DNA from: an uncultured Clostridia bacterium
Lineage (GTDB): Bacteria; Bacillota; Clostridia; Christensenellales; DTU072
NCBI GenBank assembly: GCA_934296355.1
Contig: CAKRAY010000083.1
Coordinates: 1 to 6,551, forward strand
Direction of reading: 5' to 3'
Length of the DNA: 6,551 bases
Numbering within the stretch: the stretch's first letter is position 1; each line of letters opens with the position of its first letter. Below the pieces are notes generated by a model. The model had not been told where the DNA came from and did not search any database. It saw only the letters and a program-made list of their open reading frames with translations. Position numbers and translations under genes: made by a program. Shown in pieces: positions 6,131 through 6,551 of the stretch.

Positions 6131-6523
6131 TTAACAGCAACTAATTAAGTCGCCGCCCAAACATTCGCAACAACAATCCGCGCACATCAAGCCGTAACAG
6201 ACGTCGCAAGCGCTACAACCCCTATTCGTCGTCACTCTGCTAGCGCTGTCGGCGTAAGTTCTTTCCTGCCTTGTGCCGTTTTCAACCACGCACAAAATCT
6301 CTATCGTGGTATTTTCCTCGATTGCCGCAATAATCTGCTGCTGCTCATCATCTGAAAGCTGCCTTCCTTCAAACGAAATGGCCAGCTTTGCGTTTTTAAA
6401 AAAATTGGCGGATGCCTTAAACTTTTCAATAATTGCCTCCAACAGCTCATCGAACGCTGCCTCCGGACTTAAAATAAGATTGATTCCATATTTATTACTC
6501 TTTATCGTAACCGACTGTGACAT
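6131..6523 (-). CDS. MinC N-domain-like protein with C-terminal ten-cysteine tail
   Basis: Residues 4-81 of this 130-residue protein look like the N-terminal domain of the septum-site protein MinC, which in true MinC inhibits FtsZ assembly: VTIKSNKYGI at 5-14, FDELLEAI at 24-31, FFKNAKLAISF at 41-51, IEILCVVE at 74-81. The MinC C-terminal beta-helix, which dimerises and binds MinD, is absent. After a polar linker (82-101) comes a tail with Cys at 103, 106, 109, 114, 117, 118, 119, 121, 129 and 130, ending CLGGDLISCC. Such a tail could bind a metal cluster or zinc; I cannot name the family. The start at 6523 is preferred to the ATG at 6541 because GGAGG (6529-6533) sits 5 nt ahead of it and homologues begin there. 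The codons of the MinC-like part (CAG, CTG, GAG, AGC) differ from the CpG-rich codons of the neighbours. It leads directly into the membrane gene. Confidence 0.88.
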   Translation of the reverse strand: MSQSVTIKSNKYGINLILSPEAAFDELLEAIIEKFKASANFFKNAKLAISFEGRQLSDDEQQQIIAAIEENTTIEILCVVENGTRQERTYADSASRVTTNRGCSACDVCYGLMCADCCCECLGGDLISCC

Positions 6524-6528
6524 GAGTA

Positions 6529-6533
6529 CCTCC
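6529..6533 (-). promoter_or_regulatory. Start-deciding ribosome binding site
   Basis: The minus strand reads GGAGG five bases before the ATG at 6523. The upstream in-frame ATG at 6541 would place this strong site inside the coding sequence, and only about ten bases of the window lie ahead of it, with no visible site. The 6523 start is therefore chosen for the MinC-like gene. Confidence 0.8.
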
Positions 6534-6551
6534 AATTTCATTTAATATGAA

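Noticed and set aside
6131..6240. Cys-rich tail as the product of a sequencing frameshift in a full minC
   Set aside because: The tail has an ordered cysteine pattern and CpG-style codons like the genome. The next gene follows 4 nt later, leaving no room for the missing MinC half.
6524..6541. Six-residue upstream extension of the MinC-like gene
   Set aside because: The GGAGG site 5 nt ahead of the second ATG fixes the start at 6523; the extension would consist of the ribosome binding site itself.

Overview
The window looks like a chromosomal segment of an uncultured, gut-type Bacillota (Clostridia-like). The grounds are Shine-Dalgarno sites of the GGAGG/AGGAG kind, sigma-A-type promoters, moderate GC with AT-rich spacers, a classic Bacillota lipoprotein signal, and a MinC-like domain in the Clostridia/Lachnospiraceae style. 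Most of the DNA has a marked preference for CpG-containing codons (ACG, TCG, GCG, CCG), which leaves long spurious open frames opposite the real genes. No RNA gene, CRISPR array, insertion sequence or phage gene was seen.

Layout. (1) 2-3988, minus strand: one very large open reading frame, 1,329 codons without a stop, running off the left edge. It encodes a surface lipoprotein built of bacterial Ig-like modules, with a segment near residues 286-396 that resembles a lipoyl/biotinyl-type barrel. (2) 3989-4155: the lipoprotein promoter, which overlaps the terminator hairpin of the next gene. (3) 4156-4821, minus: ung, a family 1 uracil-DNA glycosylase with all motifs and a near-consensus promoter. 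(4) 4900-5076, minus: a 58-residue cysteine-rich small protein with its own ribosome binding site. (5) 5077-5185: a divergent control region in which a 17-bp dyad covers the -10 boxes of both directions. (6) 5186-5569, plus: an ArsR-family regulator in which both cysteines of the classical metal-binding ELCVCDL motif are Asn. (7) 5566-6126, minus: a six-helix membrane protein whose stop codon overlaps that of arsR tail to tail. (8) 6131-6523, minus: a MinC N-terminal-like domain that lacks the MinC C-terminal beta-helix and ends in a tail with ten cysteines. It lies 4 nt upstream of the membrane gene, and the two probably form an operon.

How the parts may work together. The lipoprotein would face outward from the membrane. 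ung is DNA repair housekeeping and probably only a neighbour. The arsR gene and the small Cys-rich gene form a divergent regulator/target pair, with possible read-through from the small gene into ung. The MinC-like/Cys-tail protein and the membrane protein form a second unit. The least explained elements are the two Cys-rich proteins, the cysteine-less ArsR homologue, and the barrel-like insert in the lipoprotein.
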